From positions 254,374,422-254,438,421 of the forward strand of contig CM066321.1 of the NCBI GenBank assembly GCA_033807775.1: a stretch of 64,000 bases of DNA. The letters run 5' to 3'. Within the stretch, counting starts at the first letter, position 1, and each line of letters opens with the position of its first letter. This document shows, in pieces, positions 1-11,491 of the stretch. The translations under genes were made by a program, and so were the position numbers. Under the pieces are notes generated by a model. That model had not been told where the DNA came from and did not search any database. It saw only the letters and a program-made list of their open reading frames with translations. The stretch is from Saussurea involucrata (lineage: Eukaryota; Streptophyta; Magnoliopsida; Asterales; Asteraceae).

Positions 1-1201
1 AGCTCTTTGGTCTTTTATGTTAGTAATCATCTTTAGACAGTTTTTTCGGATTAGAAAGGTTAGATTGAAGTTATATAGGTTTAATTTGAACCTGGGTAAA
101 ATTGGAACCGACTGTGTTCTTTGAACTCCCGGTATAGCAGGACTTCCGGTAGTATGAACTCCCGGTATAGGAGGACTTCCGGTAGTATGAACTCCCGGTA
201 TAGCAGGACTTCCGGTAGTATGAACTCCCGGTATAGCAGGACTTCCGGTAGTGTGGACTCCCGGTATAGCAGACTCCCGGTACTATAAGTCCCGATACTG
301 TATAAGTCCCGGTACCCTGTGTAGTTTCGGTTGTGAGTTAAATACAGTGTGTAATGAAACAGTTGGGGATGGGAAATTGTTAGGCTTTACGTATTTTGTT
401 AGTAAAGCAAATTGTGTATATTAACTTGTTTCAGATTCCGTGGAATCTTGGTACGGGAGAGGATCGTTTTGAAAGAAGCTTACGAACGTGTGAAATAACC
501 AAAACAGGTGAGTTTTATCGCGAAAACAAGTTTTAACTAGAATACGTATATGTGTGGAATTGGGAATGGAATTGTTGATAATTATGTGTTGTATGTGAAT
601 TATAATATAGAAGGTATTATATTTACATGAGTATTATAAATGTGTTATAATACGTTGGCCGGGTTTAAGACCGGTGTGATTGGCTATAGAACCTGTATAG
701 CGTTGTTTGGCTGTAGTTGTTGTACAACATTGTATATTATTAGTTGGCTTGCTACCACTAATATGGCCAGGAGGAATGAGAAGGGAAGGTATATGGTATG
801 TGAGCTTAATTGAATATATGTAATTGTGTTGCTTGATTTATATGAACGAAGTTATATAAATGGTTTTCAAACTAACGGGGATTTCTCACTTAGACCATCC
901 GGTCTAACCCTCATTTTTGTTTTAAAATATGTATTCCAGGTGGTGGTTCAAGTAAGAGCAAGTAATTAGAGTATTCAATGGATGGATTTTGTGAAGGGTT
1001 ATAAGAAGAAGATTTTGGATTGTTTAGCAGTTGTATCATCTTATTAAATGTGATGTATGTAATAGTACAAAGTTAGTAGTAGAATAGTTTCCTTTATTTG
1101 TAAAAGACTGCGGGACCGAACTTGTAACTTGATGTTTCTTTTGTTATATCAATATTATGTTATGCTATGCGATTGGTTGTAATGGGATATGGGGCGTTAC
1201 A
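1..1201. mobile_element. X: gypsy-type LTR, right end only
   Basis: Noncoding sequence that ends at 1201 in GGGGCGTTACA, the same kind of terminus as the LTR of gypsy element B (GGGGTGTTACA at 8631). It interrupts the protease/pre-integrase coding of copia element A, which resumes at 1202. The sequence around 930-960 resembles the part of B's LTR near 8410. Orientation is undecided because gypsy LTR ends of this type are near-inverted copies. It may be a solo LTR or the edge of a full element beyond the left border. The 5 bases after it (AGGAG, 1202-1206) would be the target-site duplication, but the partner is outside the window. Confidence 0.7.
122..313. repeat. 33-bp tandem repeat in LTR X
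   Basis: About four complete 33-bp units plus decaying half-units. Each unit has two CCGGTA cores, 17 and 16 bp apart (CTCCCGGTATAGCAGG, then ACTTCCGGTAGTA). The last copies shrink to CCCGGTA and CCCGATA variants. The array is noncoding and sits inside the LTR, so a regulatory or slippage-generated origin is possible. Confidence 0.9.
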
Positions 1202-1756
1202 AGGAGCATGCTTCATCTTCCCTTTCTCACAAGCAATACAGAAATTATCTTTCTCAAATGTCAGAACTGGTAGACCTATGACTGAATCACCTAACATCAA
1301 CTTTTGAATGTAACGGAAATTGAGATGAGATAGTCGTCTATGCCATAACCAACTTTTCTCTAACGACCCTTTTGACATCAAACAAATGTCGTTCTTCGGT
1401 TTAAGAGTGGATAGGTCAATGGTATACAGGTTTGACTTCCTAGAACCAACAAGAAGTTCGTCACCTCCATCGGTAAGAACAGCACAATGGGTCTTCTTGA
1501 AATGAACCTCTAGGTCTTTGTCACAAGATTGACCTATACTAAATAAGTTGTAACCTAAGCCCTCGACAAAATTGACTTTTGTAATCCTTACATTGTCCTT
1601 TACAATGTCCCCATAACCCAAAATTGAAGCATACTGATCATTTCCAAACTTCACTTTTCCACAATCCTGTTCTACAAAATTATCTAGCAGCTCTTTTCTT
1701 CCAGTCATGTGTTTTGTGCACCCTGAATCTAAATACCATACATGACTGGGCTGCAA
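1202..1756 (-). pseudogene. A pol: protease and GAG-pre-integrase fragment
   Basis: N-terminus of a copia pol. It shows W-Y-L-D-S-G-C with H-M-T-G, the aspartic protease signature (D-S-G), then the pre-integrase zinc site: W-L-W-H-R-R-L-S-H followed by C-I-A-C-E-K-G-K. There is no ATG at its beginning. The coding starts just after a pyrimidine-rich TTTTGCAG and lies in the -1 frame relative to gag. The C-terminal side is broken at 1201 by LTR X. Function in an intact relative would be cleavage of Gag-Pol and DNA integration. Not functional here. Confidence 0.85.
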
Positions 1757-1766
1757 AATGGAAATT
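1751..1766 (-). promoter_or_regulatory. Acceptor-like TTTTGCAG after A gag stop
   Basis: On the minus strand the gag stop TAA is followed at once by TTTCCATTTTGCAG, then pol. Equivalent motifs occur after gag in C, E, F and I. Candidate 3' splice site; no transcript evidence. Confidence 0.4.
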
Positions 1767-4700
1767 AAACAGTTTTAGGTACCCATTGCCAATTGGGTCC
1801 TTTTGAGTTAGTAGGCTTGGGTTTCACATTTTGCTTTCTATAATCGGATTTAAAATAAACATTTGAGTAAAACCAACGATTATAGTCAGAATTGCAGATA
1901 AAATCATCCACACCACAAGAAGCAAAACAAATTTGATCTCTTGCCAAATTAATCAGTTGTCGCATTGAATAAACCTTGTAAGGAATTACAAGTTTTTGTC
2001 TATTGCCAACATCATAATTAATAACATTTGAAACAAAATTGTCTTTCTTGGAATTTAAAACATTTGAATTGACGTGGGATGATTTGATCTGGGCCACATC
2101 CTGTGTGGACTCCTTTATTCTCCACTCTAGTCGCGTGTTGTTTCTCAAATTACGATCTGAAAAACCAGACAAATATGAGTTGTAAGCTTTTGAATATTGA
2201 GTCTGAAAAGAATTAACACGCTTCTTTTTTTCTTTTTTTTCTTTTTCTGTAATGATGGTTTTGATTTGGATTTAGAAAGATCATCATTGACAAAAACTTT
2301 CTCAGCTGTTTTTGAAGATTCTCCTTCTAAAATAATCTTTTCAGGTTTCTCTTCATTTATTAGAAAAGTGGTGTGATCTGGAAGTTTGGCACAAAAATCA
2401 AATTGAACAGGCACTTCACATACACCTTTACCTATGTCCTTACCAACATTCTTTCTTTCAAAATCAATATCAATATCAGTATCAGTATCATAGGATGGTT
2501 TGCCGATATCATCAGACTTGGGAAAAAGAAAGTCATTAAACTCTTTCTGAAAAATTTATCTTCTTCCGTAGGAAAATATATAGGACGATCATTATCAAAC
2601 TGATCTTCCAAATCCCAAGATTCGAAATCCTCTCGGTCATTGGTTGTCCAGTCTCTCAAAAGAGCATTTCCTATAAAAGCTTTGCATGAGGAAACATCTG
2701 AATCTGAAGATTGTTTTTCTCTTAAAACTTTTTCTTCAGATATTTCCTCAAGTTTGATTTTCATCCCTTTTAAGCTTTCTGAAAATACAGTGAGTAAAAC
2801 TTCCTTTTCAATCTCAAAAACAAGTTTCTCGTCATTTCTAACTTCTTGAATCGTACTTTGAAACTTGTTTTCGAGGTCCATGAGTTTTTGTTCAAGAACC
2901 ATTGGTGGAAAGTATCTTTTACCTTCAAAAATTGGTTTGTCAGTTTCAACCTTTTAAGTATTTCCTTTTTCCTCTGGTTCTTTAACAACATGACTCTCAA
3001 AATAATTGTTTGGTAAGGTTTTCTTAGAGTTCAATGCCTTTGCATTGTCTGGACCATACCAAAAAGGAAGTTGCATTTTAACTGTGGTTTTCCTCTTTAT
3101 TTCTTCTTCCGCCTTATAGTCTTCATCATCCATCTTGATTTGAAAGTTTGAATATACGGCAAGTTCAATCCATTCAAATTTATACAAAGTGGGAGATTTT
3201 GATAAAGCATTGCTCAGGTATTGTGGATTATCATACCCGATTCCCCACTTTGAGTTGAAATATCTGAACTTATTTGGTTTATGCATGTGAATTGTTTGTT
3301 CAGTTTGTCCTGCTTTGTATAGTTTATTTTCCAGATCCTTGATTCTTTCACATAACTCATCATTTCTATTTTTGTAAGCTTGTAACAGACTTTCAAACTC
3401 GCTATTCTTGACTTCCGAATTCAATAATTTATCCGATAGTTCAGTCATTCTATCTTGAAAATAAGCATGACCAATCTCGAATTCAGCCTTTTTCTTTTTA
3501 AAATCCTTTAATTGATTGTCTTGTTCAAATAGTCTTGCCTTTTGAGTGGAAATTATTTCATTTGCTCTATCTTGATCTTTTGTAAGGTTTTCTAATCTGT
3601 TTGTTAAGTAAGCATGTTGAGTAAAGAATTGATTATAAAGATCGGAATGTACCTCATTGGAAGTAGACTCTGAATCTTCACCATCAGTGTTCTTGGTCAT
3701 GAAGCACAGCTTTGTCTGATCATCTTCCTCACCTTCAGCTTCATTATCAGAAAGATCAAGCCAGTATTCTTCTTCAGCCATCAGCACTATCCCTGCTTCT
3801 TTCTTCTCGGCAAGCAGTAACTTGTTCTTGTAGTATGTAGAATCCCTGACTTTCGGCTTCCAACACTCTTTTGAGAAGTGACCAGGCTTCCCGCAATTGT
3901 AGCATGTCGGAACTTCCTCTTTCTTTTTGAACACCCTTTTCTCTTCCGGCTTCTTATACTCAGGCTTCTTGTACTGCTCTCTCTTGTACTCAACCTTCTT
4001 ATCATCAAACCTTCTACTCGACTCAACATTCGCCTTGTGTTCAAAATTCTTAGAACCATACGCATACCTTTGATTGTTGGACCCGGGAGATTTTCCAAAC
4101 TTTCTCTAAAAAGAGTTAGTAAGAAGTGCCATTGCTCGCTTCATACTTTCAATATCATCTATCTCACCATCTTCACCGTGTTCATCATCAGAATGCTTTG
4201 AATAATATTTGTTTGGTTTGACAGACACCAAAGCAAGCGGATCTAGTTCTTCTTCCTTCTTATCCTCTCTTTTCTCTTCCCTCTTGTCCTTCTTCTTTTT
4301 CTTTGCCCTCTTGGCTTCAGCATCTTCTTCATCCTGTTTCAAAGTCTCGTACATCTCTTGAAGAGGCAAAACATTCAGCCTTGAATTTTGTTTCATACGA
4401 TGAGCATACTTCTTCCACTCGGGTTGAAGTACATTCAAAAACTTCACATTATGCTCAATTATCGATTTGTTGATATTGTACCTGTTCAGCTCGTTCAAGA
4501 TAGTAGTGAAACGGTCGTATGTGGAATCAAGAGCTTCACCATCTTTCTGTTTAAAACTCTCATAAAGATTAATAGCATTTGAAATTCTCATCTGGTTTTC
4601 AATCTCAGAACCTTGATAAAGTTTTATCAATTCATCAAACATGGCTTTCCCGGAGTGGTTCTTGCTATCTACCTTTCGGTAAATATCATTAGTCAAAGCT

Positions 4701-4993
4701 TGAATTACAAGGGACTTTGCCATCTTATCCCCATAATATCTCTTCTTCTGTTCAGGGTCATAGTGAATTGGTAAAACTTCAACAAAGTCGGGAATAGGTT
4801 CACCGTCGGTAAGAATTCCTCTTCTCATTATCTTTTCCATTGGCCCATTAATCAGTGAGTGTGAAATGAACTCTCCGTTCTCTTGTCTCTCCACATAATC
4901 CATAAAACGGTCTTTCCATATTTTAAACTCTTTGGGAAAAAGAACCGGTGGTTTATCCTTAGATCCAATCGTTAACATATCTCTAGCAGTCAT
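1765..4993 (-). pseudogene. A gag: UBN2, CCHC knuckle, coiled-coil tail (broken)
   Basis: Gag starts at ATG 4993. Residues 1-295 hold a UBN2-type copia capsid region rich in W and L, then a Lys/Glu-rich linker. A TAG stop at 4106-4108 breaks the frame, and the same frame continues downstream into a zinc knuckle (C-Y-N-C-G-K-P-G-H-F-S-K-E-C, near 3895), an acidic stretch and long coiled coil. Further stops (2954-2956) and a homopolymer frameshift near 2230-2260 follow. The last segment (2172-1765) ends in the G-P-N-W-Q-W-V-P-K motif shared by the gag termini here. Gag would package element RNA into virus-like particles. Inactive from several lesions. Confidence 0.85.
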
Positions 4994-5810
4994 ATTCGAT
5001 TACTTGTCTTTGATCGTTTGTATTCTTTAGATTTGATTAGTAAAAAAAATGATTTCAAACTGAAGTCTCAACCCACTAAAGTCGCAATAGGTTTGAAGTC
5101 GCAATGCAATGAAGTCGCAATGCTTGAAGTCGCAACAGTTGGAATCGAAACAAATGAAGTCGCAATGAAATGGAATCGCAAAAGAGTAAAAATTCACTCG
5201 AGTCGCAATAGAGGATTGCGATTTGGTACTGTTCACGGGGTAATGGACTGCGATTCGGGATCGAAGTCGCAATAGGTCACTGCGATTTGGGAGTCAAGTC
5301 GCAATAGGTCACTGCGACTTGGAACTGTTCACTCAACGTTCACTGCGATTTCGATGAGTATCAGACGATTGCGATTTCAATGAATATCATGATTGCAATT
5401 TCGATGAAGATCATGATTGCGATTTCAATGAAGATTCAAATGATCGGGAGTTGATTCTTCAATAATGATCCAAATGATCTGAAAATTGGTAGGTAAGGTC
5501 GAAATACGATTCTGGACAGATTTACTACTTCAAGTTTTGTCCAAAAACCACTAGAACAGTGATTTTCGATCCAAAACAGTAGGTTTTTGCTCAAAAGTCC
5601 GAAAATCCGAGTTTGCACGATTTGAGATCGATTCTGGTGTGATTATGGAATCAAAACACGCAGAAATGAATATCAAACACTTCTAGATCGATCCTAATCC
5701 ATTTGAAGAACTCAAATGATCAAAATCAATAAGAAATGGATGAAAACTTGAAGAACACTCAAAATGCAAAAACTCTCAATAAAATCTAATCTGATCTAGA
5801 TGAATACATT
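4994..5810 (-). repeat. A 5' leader with dispersed GTCGCAAT motifs
   Basis: Noncoding leader between PBS and gag. GTCGCAAT, its complement ATTGCGAC and variants (ATTGCGATTT, AATCGCAA) recur many times between 5081 and 5425, on both strands. The first four GTCGCAA copies start at 5081, 5098, 5114 and 5129. I see no credible ORF: open frames here are made of the repeat. Confidence 0.75.
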
Positions 5811-5822
5811 GCTCTGATACCA
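5811..5822 (-). other. A primer-binding site
   Basis: Plus strand reads GCTCTGATACCA, so the minus strand is TGGTATCAGAGC, complementary to the 3' end of initiator tRNA-Met. It lies 2 bp inside the 5' LTR. Confidence 0.9.
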
Positions 5823-5824
5823 AT

Positions 5825-6076
5825 TGTGATCCCAGAAACAAGTAATCAATCCAATAACATTAAAGTGTCCACCTCTATATTCAATAAATCAATCAAAGCT
5901 CACACAATACAATGAAGAGCAAATCAAGTGTGTGTGTGGCTAGTGTGTGTAGGTGACTCTTGTGATTGCTAGACCTAATTAGGAAAACAAGCAAACAATA
6001 TATACCTAGGGTAAAGAATCACCATATTACAAAATAGGCCCCTCTACTTAGTACAACTAGAATTTAGGCACTAACA
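5825..6076 (-). mobile_element. A 5' LTR (252 bp)
   Basis: In element sense it begins TGTTAGTGCC and ends CTGGGATCACA, so TG...CA. Placed by its adjacency to the PBS and by the change to B LTR sequence after 6076. No second copy is in the window, so divergence cannot be measured. Confidence 0.75.
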
Positions 6077-6081
6077 TTATG

Positions 6082-8631
6082 CAACAACACTCACCATTTC
6101 ACCTCATTGTCTCATTTCACTCTCTCACTAAGAGAAAGTTATCATCTCCTTCTCTCTCCATCTTCAAACCTTCATCCTCATCTTCATATTCATCTTCAAT
6201 CTCCATCACAACTCCAGCCCCTAAATCATATTTCTTCAAGAGTTCAAGATAATCAAAGGTAAAAACACAAGTGTGTTGGGTGAAATCCACACACACTCTT
6301 TTAAATCTTTTTCCAACTTTCTTGCATTTTATGAATGTTCTTCATCTTTTCTACACTTTCTTTATATTGTTAAAACCCATCTTTACTATGTCTTAATGTT
6401 TGTAGATTTACCATCATAACATCTTTTTGTTAGTAAAAGATGGTGAATCCAAAATCAAACCTAAGTTAAGACCAAAGATGAACATTTTAAACACATGCAT
6501 GTAGTTTTCTTGAGAAATCCATCATCTTTTATTCAAGAATTTTACGAGTAAGTCTTTGAAATCCACTAAAAACATACTTAAACAAACATGCATGAGCTAA
6601 AGATGCACAATTTTAAGTTGCGTGTTGATGTTCTTGGCAAGAACATCAACCTTTTCTAAAATGTGTCTTTTACAAGAGTTTATAAAAGTTGAGTTGATAG
6701 GTAACTTGCATGCATTTTAAATGGATCAAAATGTGTTTTGGGAACTGAAAATAAGTGTATGGAAGAGAGTCAAATTGGATTGTGCATGCAAAAGAATAAC
6801 AATTTTGGTTAATAAGTCAACATGTGAGCACATGCACAAAGTGTGATTTTGACAGATTGCTGCCAAGTTCCACACCCCACTTCAAAGGGTCATATCTCAC
6901 TCAATATAACTCCAAATGGAGTGATTCTTTTTCTGGAAATCATTTTTATGTGTTACGATTCAAACCCAAGTGGTTTCACTCAAAAACCCGGATATTTCAT
7001 TTATCAAACAGTCCTCACAAAATCCATGCACAAACAGCAAAGTCTTCTGTCGGGTTTTACGTCGTGTATTATTTCATGTACTTATACTCTTCCAAAAATT
7101 ATGAAACGGATGCCAAAATATTCCTAACTCATTGAACTAATTGGACATAAAATTTCATGATCAAATTGTACCTGGAAGTTATCCAAAGTTGGACACAAAG
7201 TGACACCAAATTCTGGACAGCAAGGACAAATTTCTTATTATTATTAAGGACTAACTTTTAATCCCATTTCATCATTTTATGATGAAATAGTGGAATATAT
7301 ATGTATATCTTATATTTATATATATTTATGCATTTTACTTATTTATGCAATTTATTTATTCTTCATCCATTTTCATCATTTTATGATGAAATTGTGGAAT
7401 ATACATATATATAATATATTTATATATATTTATACAATTTATATATTATTGATCCCATTTCATCATTTTATGATGAAATTGTGGAATATACATGTATACT
7501 ATACATTTATATTTATGCACTTTAAATACTTGTCTTTACATTTAGAACCTTTAATTTTATCGTTCTTACGATAGAATTTTGGTTTATACATATATATGTA
7601 CTATATATGTTTATGTTCTTTAAAACCCTTTTCGTTACTTAATGTGACGAAATTGCGGAAACTTTAATCTAACAAGAACAACGTATACGTTTATTACGTT
7701 ATAATATTAAAACACAACAAGGCATTTTATGACGATTTGGATAGTTAGTACCAAACCTTCGAGATTGAAAACTCACTAGTGACCTTACGTTCATAGGTTT
7801 GAAGTAGGATCATCTCGGAGTACTTGTGGGAGATTCCCGGATTCTATCGCTTATCATGTGAGTTCACAGCCCCTTTTTCAAGGTTTTACATATTTTGGGG
7901 TGAAAAGCATGTCGTTACTACAACTATTTTACGCACCGATTATCTCGTTTTCTTGGAAATACGAAACTTGCTATACTTGTTTATGCTCTATGGTATCTAT
8001 GTTTTGAAAATGTTGTAAGTTTGAGTTTTTTTGCTATCGTTCAAAAGTCCCCGTTTATTTTTACGTTACCCGTTTAACTCATGTATTGAGCCGTTGGTAA
8101 TTATGGATAACGTTATTTGGTTTGACACCCCACTCACAAGTAGCGCTTGTTTGAGTGCATAATTATTGTTTGTATTTGCGCATTGTTGGCGATAGAACAT
8201 GCATCGGGGCGATTCTGTCGGTATAGGTCGGGTAACGGGCTCATAACTTAAACATTTTACATACGATTACCTTGAGCAAGTGGTTTTTATAACCGATTTA
8301 TTTATCCCTTGTGTTGATTTAAACTATTTTGCTATGGCAAACAATGTTATACTCATTAAACCTGTGATCTCACCAACTAGTGCATTAGTTGACACTCTCA
8401 TTTACATGCTTTTCAGGGGAACATCCTTAAGGATGGAATTTAGGAAGGCTACACGTGATGAAGCTTTCTTTACTATCTTTAATTTTATGTTCATTTCCCT
8501 TTTGTAAAAACGGTTGTAAAAGACAAGGTTTTAACCTTTTGAATGTATTTCGATGGTTGATGTGATCTTGTAACTTTTTCTATGAAACTTGAGTTGTACA
8601 ATCCGTGTTTCTGCTTTAGCGGGGTGTTACA
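6082..8631 (+). mobile_element. B 5' LTR (right 2.55 kb)
   Basis: Ends GGGGTGTTACA at 8631, directly before the PBS. The last about 170 bp match 11492-11663 with few differences, which identifies it as LTR. The left end lies beyond A and outside the window. The interior is AT-rich and noncoding, with hairpin repeats at 7267-7478. I see no gene here. Confidence 0.85.
7267..7478. repeat. Three TTTCATCAT-TTT-ATGATGAAA hairpins
   Basis: Perfect 9-bp inverted repeats with a 3-nt loop at 7267-7287, 7371-7391 and 7458-7478. Each is followed by (A/T)GTGGAATATA and TATATA-rich sequence. Degenerate relatives follow near 7558 (TATCGT..ACGATA) and 7628. This is an imperfect tandem array of about 90-105 bp units inside the B LTR. 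Confidence 0.85.
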
Positions 8632-8635
8632 GATT

Positions 8636-8647
8636 TGGTATCAGAGC
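8636..8647 (+). other. B primer-binding site
   Basis: TGGTATCAGAGC begins 5 bp after the LTR end, complementary to initiator tRNA-Met. Confidence 0.92.
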
Positions 8648-8989
8648 TAAAGGTTATAGAGAATACCGGTTTTCCTTTGGAAAACTGCAACTATAACCCA
8701 AAACGGGAAAGAACACTTAAATTACTAAACATGTTGCTAGTATAACTAATTCGGGTATTGCATCATCGGTCTTTAATTAAACAAAGTCTGATCACCTATG
8801 TTTAATTAAAGAAAGAGTAATGCGAGACCGGAAATGGATATACTAGGAATATGTGTGTTTTCACACTCGATGCTTCACGTTGTATGCCTAGTATGAGTGT
8901 AGTTATTGCCTATAGTATGCGATAGTATAGTACGCTTAGCCTTTATATTGCGCGATAGTAATATTATACACTCTTACTTCAGTATCACT

Positions 8990-9583
8990 ATGTCAACATC
9001 CTCATCACATTCTTACTTCAGCAATACTATGACGTCGTCATCATCATCAAGCTCACAACCTTCCTACACGCCATCAAGTGAGCGTACGTCTGACGTGGAA
9101 CGAGACCCGTACGATGGGCCGAGGATACCTCCGACTGTGGTTCCCCCACAACCCATCCCGGTAGTGATACAACCTAATCCTAGGGGTCCACGTACGAGGC
9201 AAACCGCTAGGAAGAGCGTGCCCATACCTAGACGAGTGTGTTTTAGGTCTGATCAGCGAGACGCACCGGAACCCTCACGAGTGATCGAGGGAGTGCCGAT
9301 TAGTCGAGCGCCTGGCATGACCTGGGCCGAAGAGCAACGCCTTAGGGCTGTGACAGTGGATTTGCACGGATGTCAAATGAGGGTCAGTCACCAGAGTCAA
9401 GTCGTGACCGAGCTAGTGGAATTAAGTCACCTTTTGACCAACATGTCGTCTGATGCCGTAAACGGAGCGAAAATAGCTCGGAGGATAGCGTTACGGGCCG
9501 AGATAATGAGCATAATAGTAGTGATGCTACTAATGTTATTGGTGTTGTGGGTTTCGATTGAAGTGTATCGGGGCGGATATTGA
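8990..9583 (+). CDS. B extra ORF upstream of gag, C-terminal hydrophobic segment
   Basis: Uninterrupted 197-codon ORF between the PBS and gag, same strand as the element. ATG at 8990 begins M-S-T-S-S-S-H-S. The N-terminus is Ser-rich, followed by a Pro/Arg-rich basic stretch (about 40-100). A middle segment contains M-T-W-A-E-E-Q-R-L-R, which looks like a short coiled coil. Near the C-terminus is a run of about 18 hydrophobic residues (M-S-I-I-V-V-M-L-L-M-L-L-V-L-W-V-S-I), which looks like a membrane segment. No family recognised. Ogre/Tat gypsy elements are known to carry an ORF before gag, but homology is not shown. It is intact although gag has a stop, so it may be a real accessory protein or chance. 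Confidence 0.5.
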   Translation: MSTSSSHSYFSNTMTSSSSSSSQPSYTPSSERTSDVERDPYDGPRIPPTVVPPQPIPVVIQPNPRGPRTRQTARKSVPIPRRVCFRSDQRDAPEPSRVIEGVPISRAPGMTWAEEQRLRAVTVDLHGCQMRVSHQSQVVTELVELSHLLTNMSSDAVNGAKIARRIALRAEIMSIIVVMLLMLLVLWVSIEVYRGGY

Positions 9584-9884
9584 CGTGGATGGAAGAAAAT
9601 TTAGAAAATGGAACTTTTATTTCTAGTTGTTTCAATCTTAAATTTCAGTTTGTAATTCTATACTGATGTGCGATGCACATCAGAAATTTTGTATCAAACG
9701 GCTATTATTAATGACTTCATTGAAAAAGCACTTTCGTGTTTTAATTATATATGTGCGGAACATGCAATAGTTATTTAATTACTTTCCAACACTTCGAAAT
9801 TTCAAATGTATTCTTTACAAAACATCCGACTTTATTTACTCAAAATTTTAACCAACTCGATATTTTCAATTGTGTTTTAGAAAA

Positions 9885-11491
9885 ATGCCACCAAGAAGAT
9901 CCACACGTCACACGGGAGAAAATCCTGATGATCAAAACCCCGATATCGCCCAACTCATAGCTCAACATATCCAAGAGGCGATACCTAACATCATAGCCCA
10001 AGTTACCGCGGGCATTAATGAGCGTCAAAGGAATGTCAATGGGGGAGGAGGAACTCCCAATGACACTCAAGACAATAGAGGATGTAGCTACAAGACATTC
10101 ATGACTTGCAAGCCCAAGGAGTTTCATGGAACGGAGGGTGCTATAGGATTACTCTCATGTTTCGATAGTATGGAGTCGGTACTTCATATCTGTAAGTGCT
10201 CAGAGGATCGCATGGTATAGTATGCGGCCTGTCAGTTGCAAAAGCGAGCTCTAACTTGCTGGAACATTCAAGTCCAAACCCGTGGAAGAGAAGATGCATA
10301 CAAACTGTCCTGGACTGAGTTCAAGGAATTGCTCATGGAGGAATATTGTCCCAAGAGCGAAGTTCAGAAATTGGAGGCTGAACTTTGGGATCTTACCATG
10401 GTTGGTTCGGGGATAGATCGCTACACCGCTCGTTTTCACGAACTTACGAAGTTAGTACCTCACATGGTTACCCCGGAGAGCAAGAGGATTGACCGATATT
10501 TGTATGGATTAACCCCGGAGATTCGAGGGATGGTTAAGTCATCAAGTCCGACCACGATCCAAGCTGCCGTGGCACTAGCAACTAGTTTGACCCATGATGC
10601 GGTCAGAGCAGGAACTCTAACTCAGAAAGGTGTCGGTATCAAGCGAAGGCCGGAGAATCAGTCAGGAAAGGCAATTGGAAGTAGTTCAAGTGGGAACAAG
10701 ATAGTAGTGGGAAACTTTGGGATGAATGCCAAGGAAGTAGGACGTTACAATAGACCCCACCCAAAGTGCAACCAATGTAATTTGCATCATGAGGGAGCCT
10801 GTCTCATTTGTAGCATTTGTAAGCAAAAGGGTCATTTAGCCCTATTTTGCAAGACGGGAAAGAATGTGAAAGAGGAAGGAAGGGTATGCTATGAGTGCGG
10901 AAGTCCGAATCACTTCCGAAATGTGTGCCCAAAGCTGAAAAGGGGACCAATCAATAACAACGCTGGGTATCAAGCAAGACAAGCCAATCAGGGAAACCAA
11001 GGAGGACAAGCTCGAGGACGGGCATTTGTCTTAGGAGCAGAAGAAGCACGTCGAGACCCCAATGTAGTGACAGGTACGTTTCTTCTAAACGATTATTATG
11101 CATCCGTATTATTCGACACTGGTGCCGATAAGAGCTTTGTTTCGTTAGATTTTAGGCCTTTGATCAATCTAGAATCTAAGAAAATGCCGAACGCTTATAT
11201 TGTTGAGGTTGCTAATGGATTTGAATTAGAAGCTAAGGATGTAATCTTAGGCTGTACCTTGAACTTAGCTGATAAACTATTTAGTGTTGATCTTATTCCA
11301 ATTGAATTGGGGAGTTTCGGTGTAGTAATAGGCATGGATTGGTTATCTAAGAACCGAGCTGAGGTTAGTTGTTTTGAAAAGACGGTTAGGTTACCATTAC
11401 AAGGCGGAGAAACCCTTGTTGTCCAAGGAGATAGAGTTGGAAGGAATCTGAAGATAGTATCATGTATGAAGGTCCATAAGTATTTGAGGAA
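9885..11491 (+). pseudogene. B gag-protease, one stop, truncated before RT
   Basis: ATG at 9885 (M-P-P-R-R-S-T-R-H, a common gypsy gag start). The frame is broken by TAG at 10218-10220 and continues in the same frame. The capsid domain follows (W-T-E-F-K-E-L, then R-Y-T-A-R-F-H-E-L). Two zinc knuckles lie near 10810-10930: C-S-I-C-K-Q-K-G-H-L-A-L-F-C and C-Y-E-C-G-S-P-N-H-F-R-N-V-C. A retropepsin motif V-L-F-D-T-G-A-D-K-S is near 11110, with the second core G-V-V-I-G-M-D-W-L near 11325. Coding runs out where the internal deletion joins LTR sequence near 11492. Incapable of autonomous transposition. Confidence 0.88.

Larger units (their letters stand above)
1202..6076 (-). mobile_element. A: decayed Ty1/copia element, 5' part
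   Basis: Minus-strand copia element with 5' LTR 5825-6076, PBS 5811-5822, leader, gag, and the first part of pol. Pol is cut at 1201 by LTR X, so integrase, RT, RNase H and the 3' LTR lie outside the window or are lost. Its LTR abuts B's LTR sequence at 6077-6082, showing that A inserted into B. The 5 bp at 6077-6081 (TTATG) are the presumed target-site duplication, unpaired in this window. Confidence 0.85.

Noticed and set aside
5018..5275. Open frames on both strands in the A leader
   Set aside because: Made of repeated GTCGCAAT codons; no homology or start context.
5811..5822. tRNA gene fragments at GCTCTGATACCA sites
   Set aside because: Only 12 bases match, and always next to an LTR: primer-binding sites, not tRNA genes.
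9870..10127. Antisense ORF over B gag start (9840-10127) as a gene
   Set aside because: Mirror frame of the gag coding region with no independent support.
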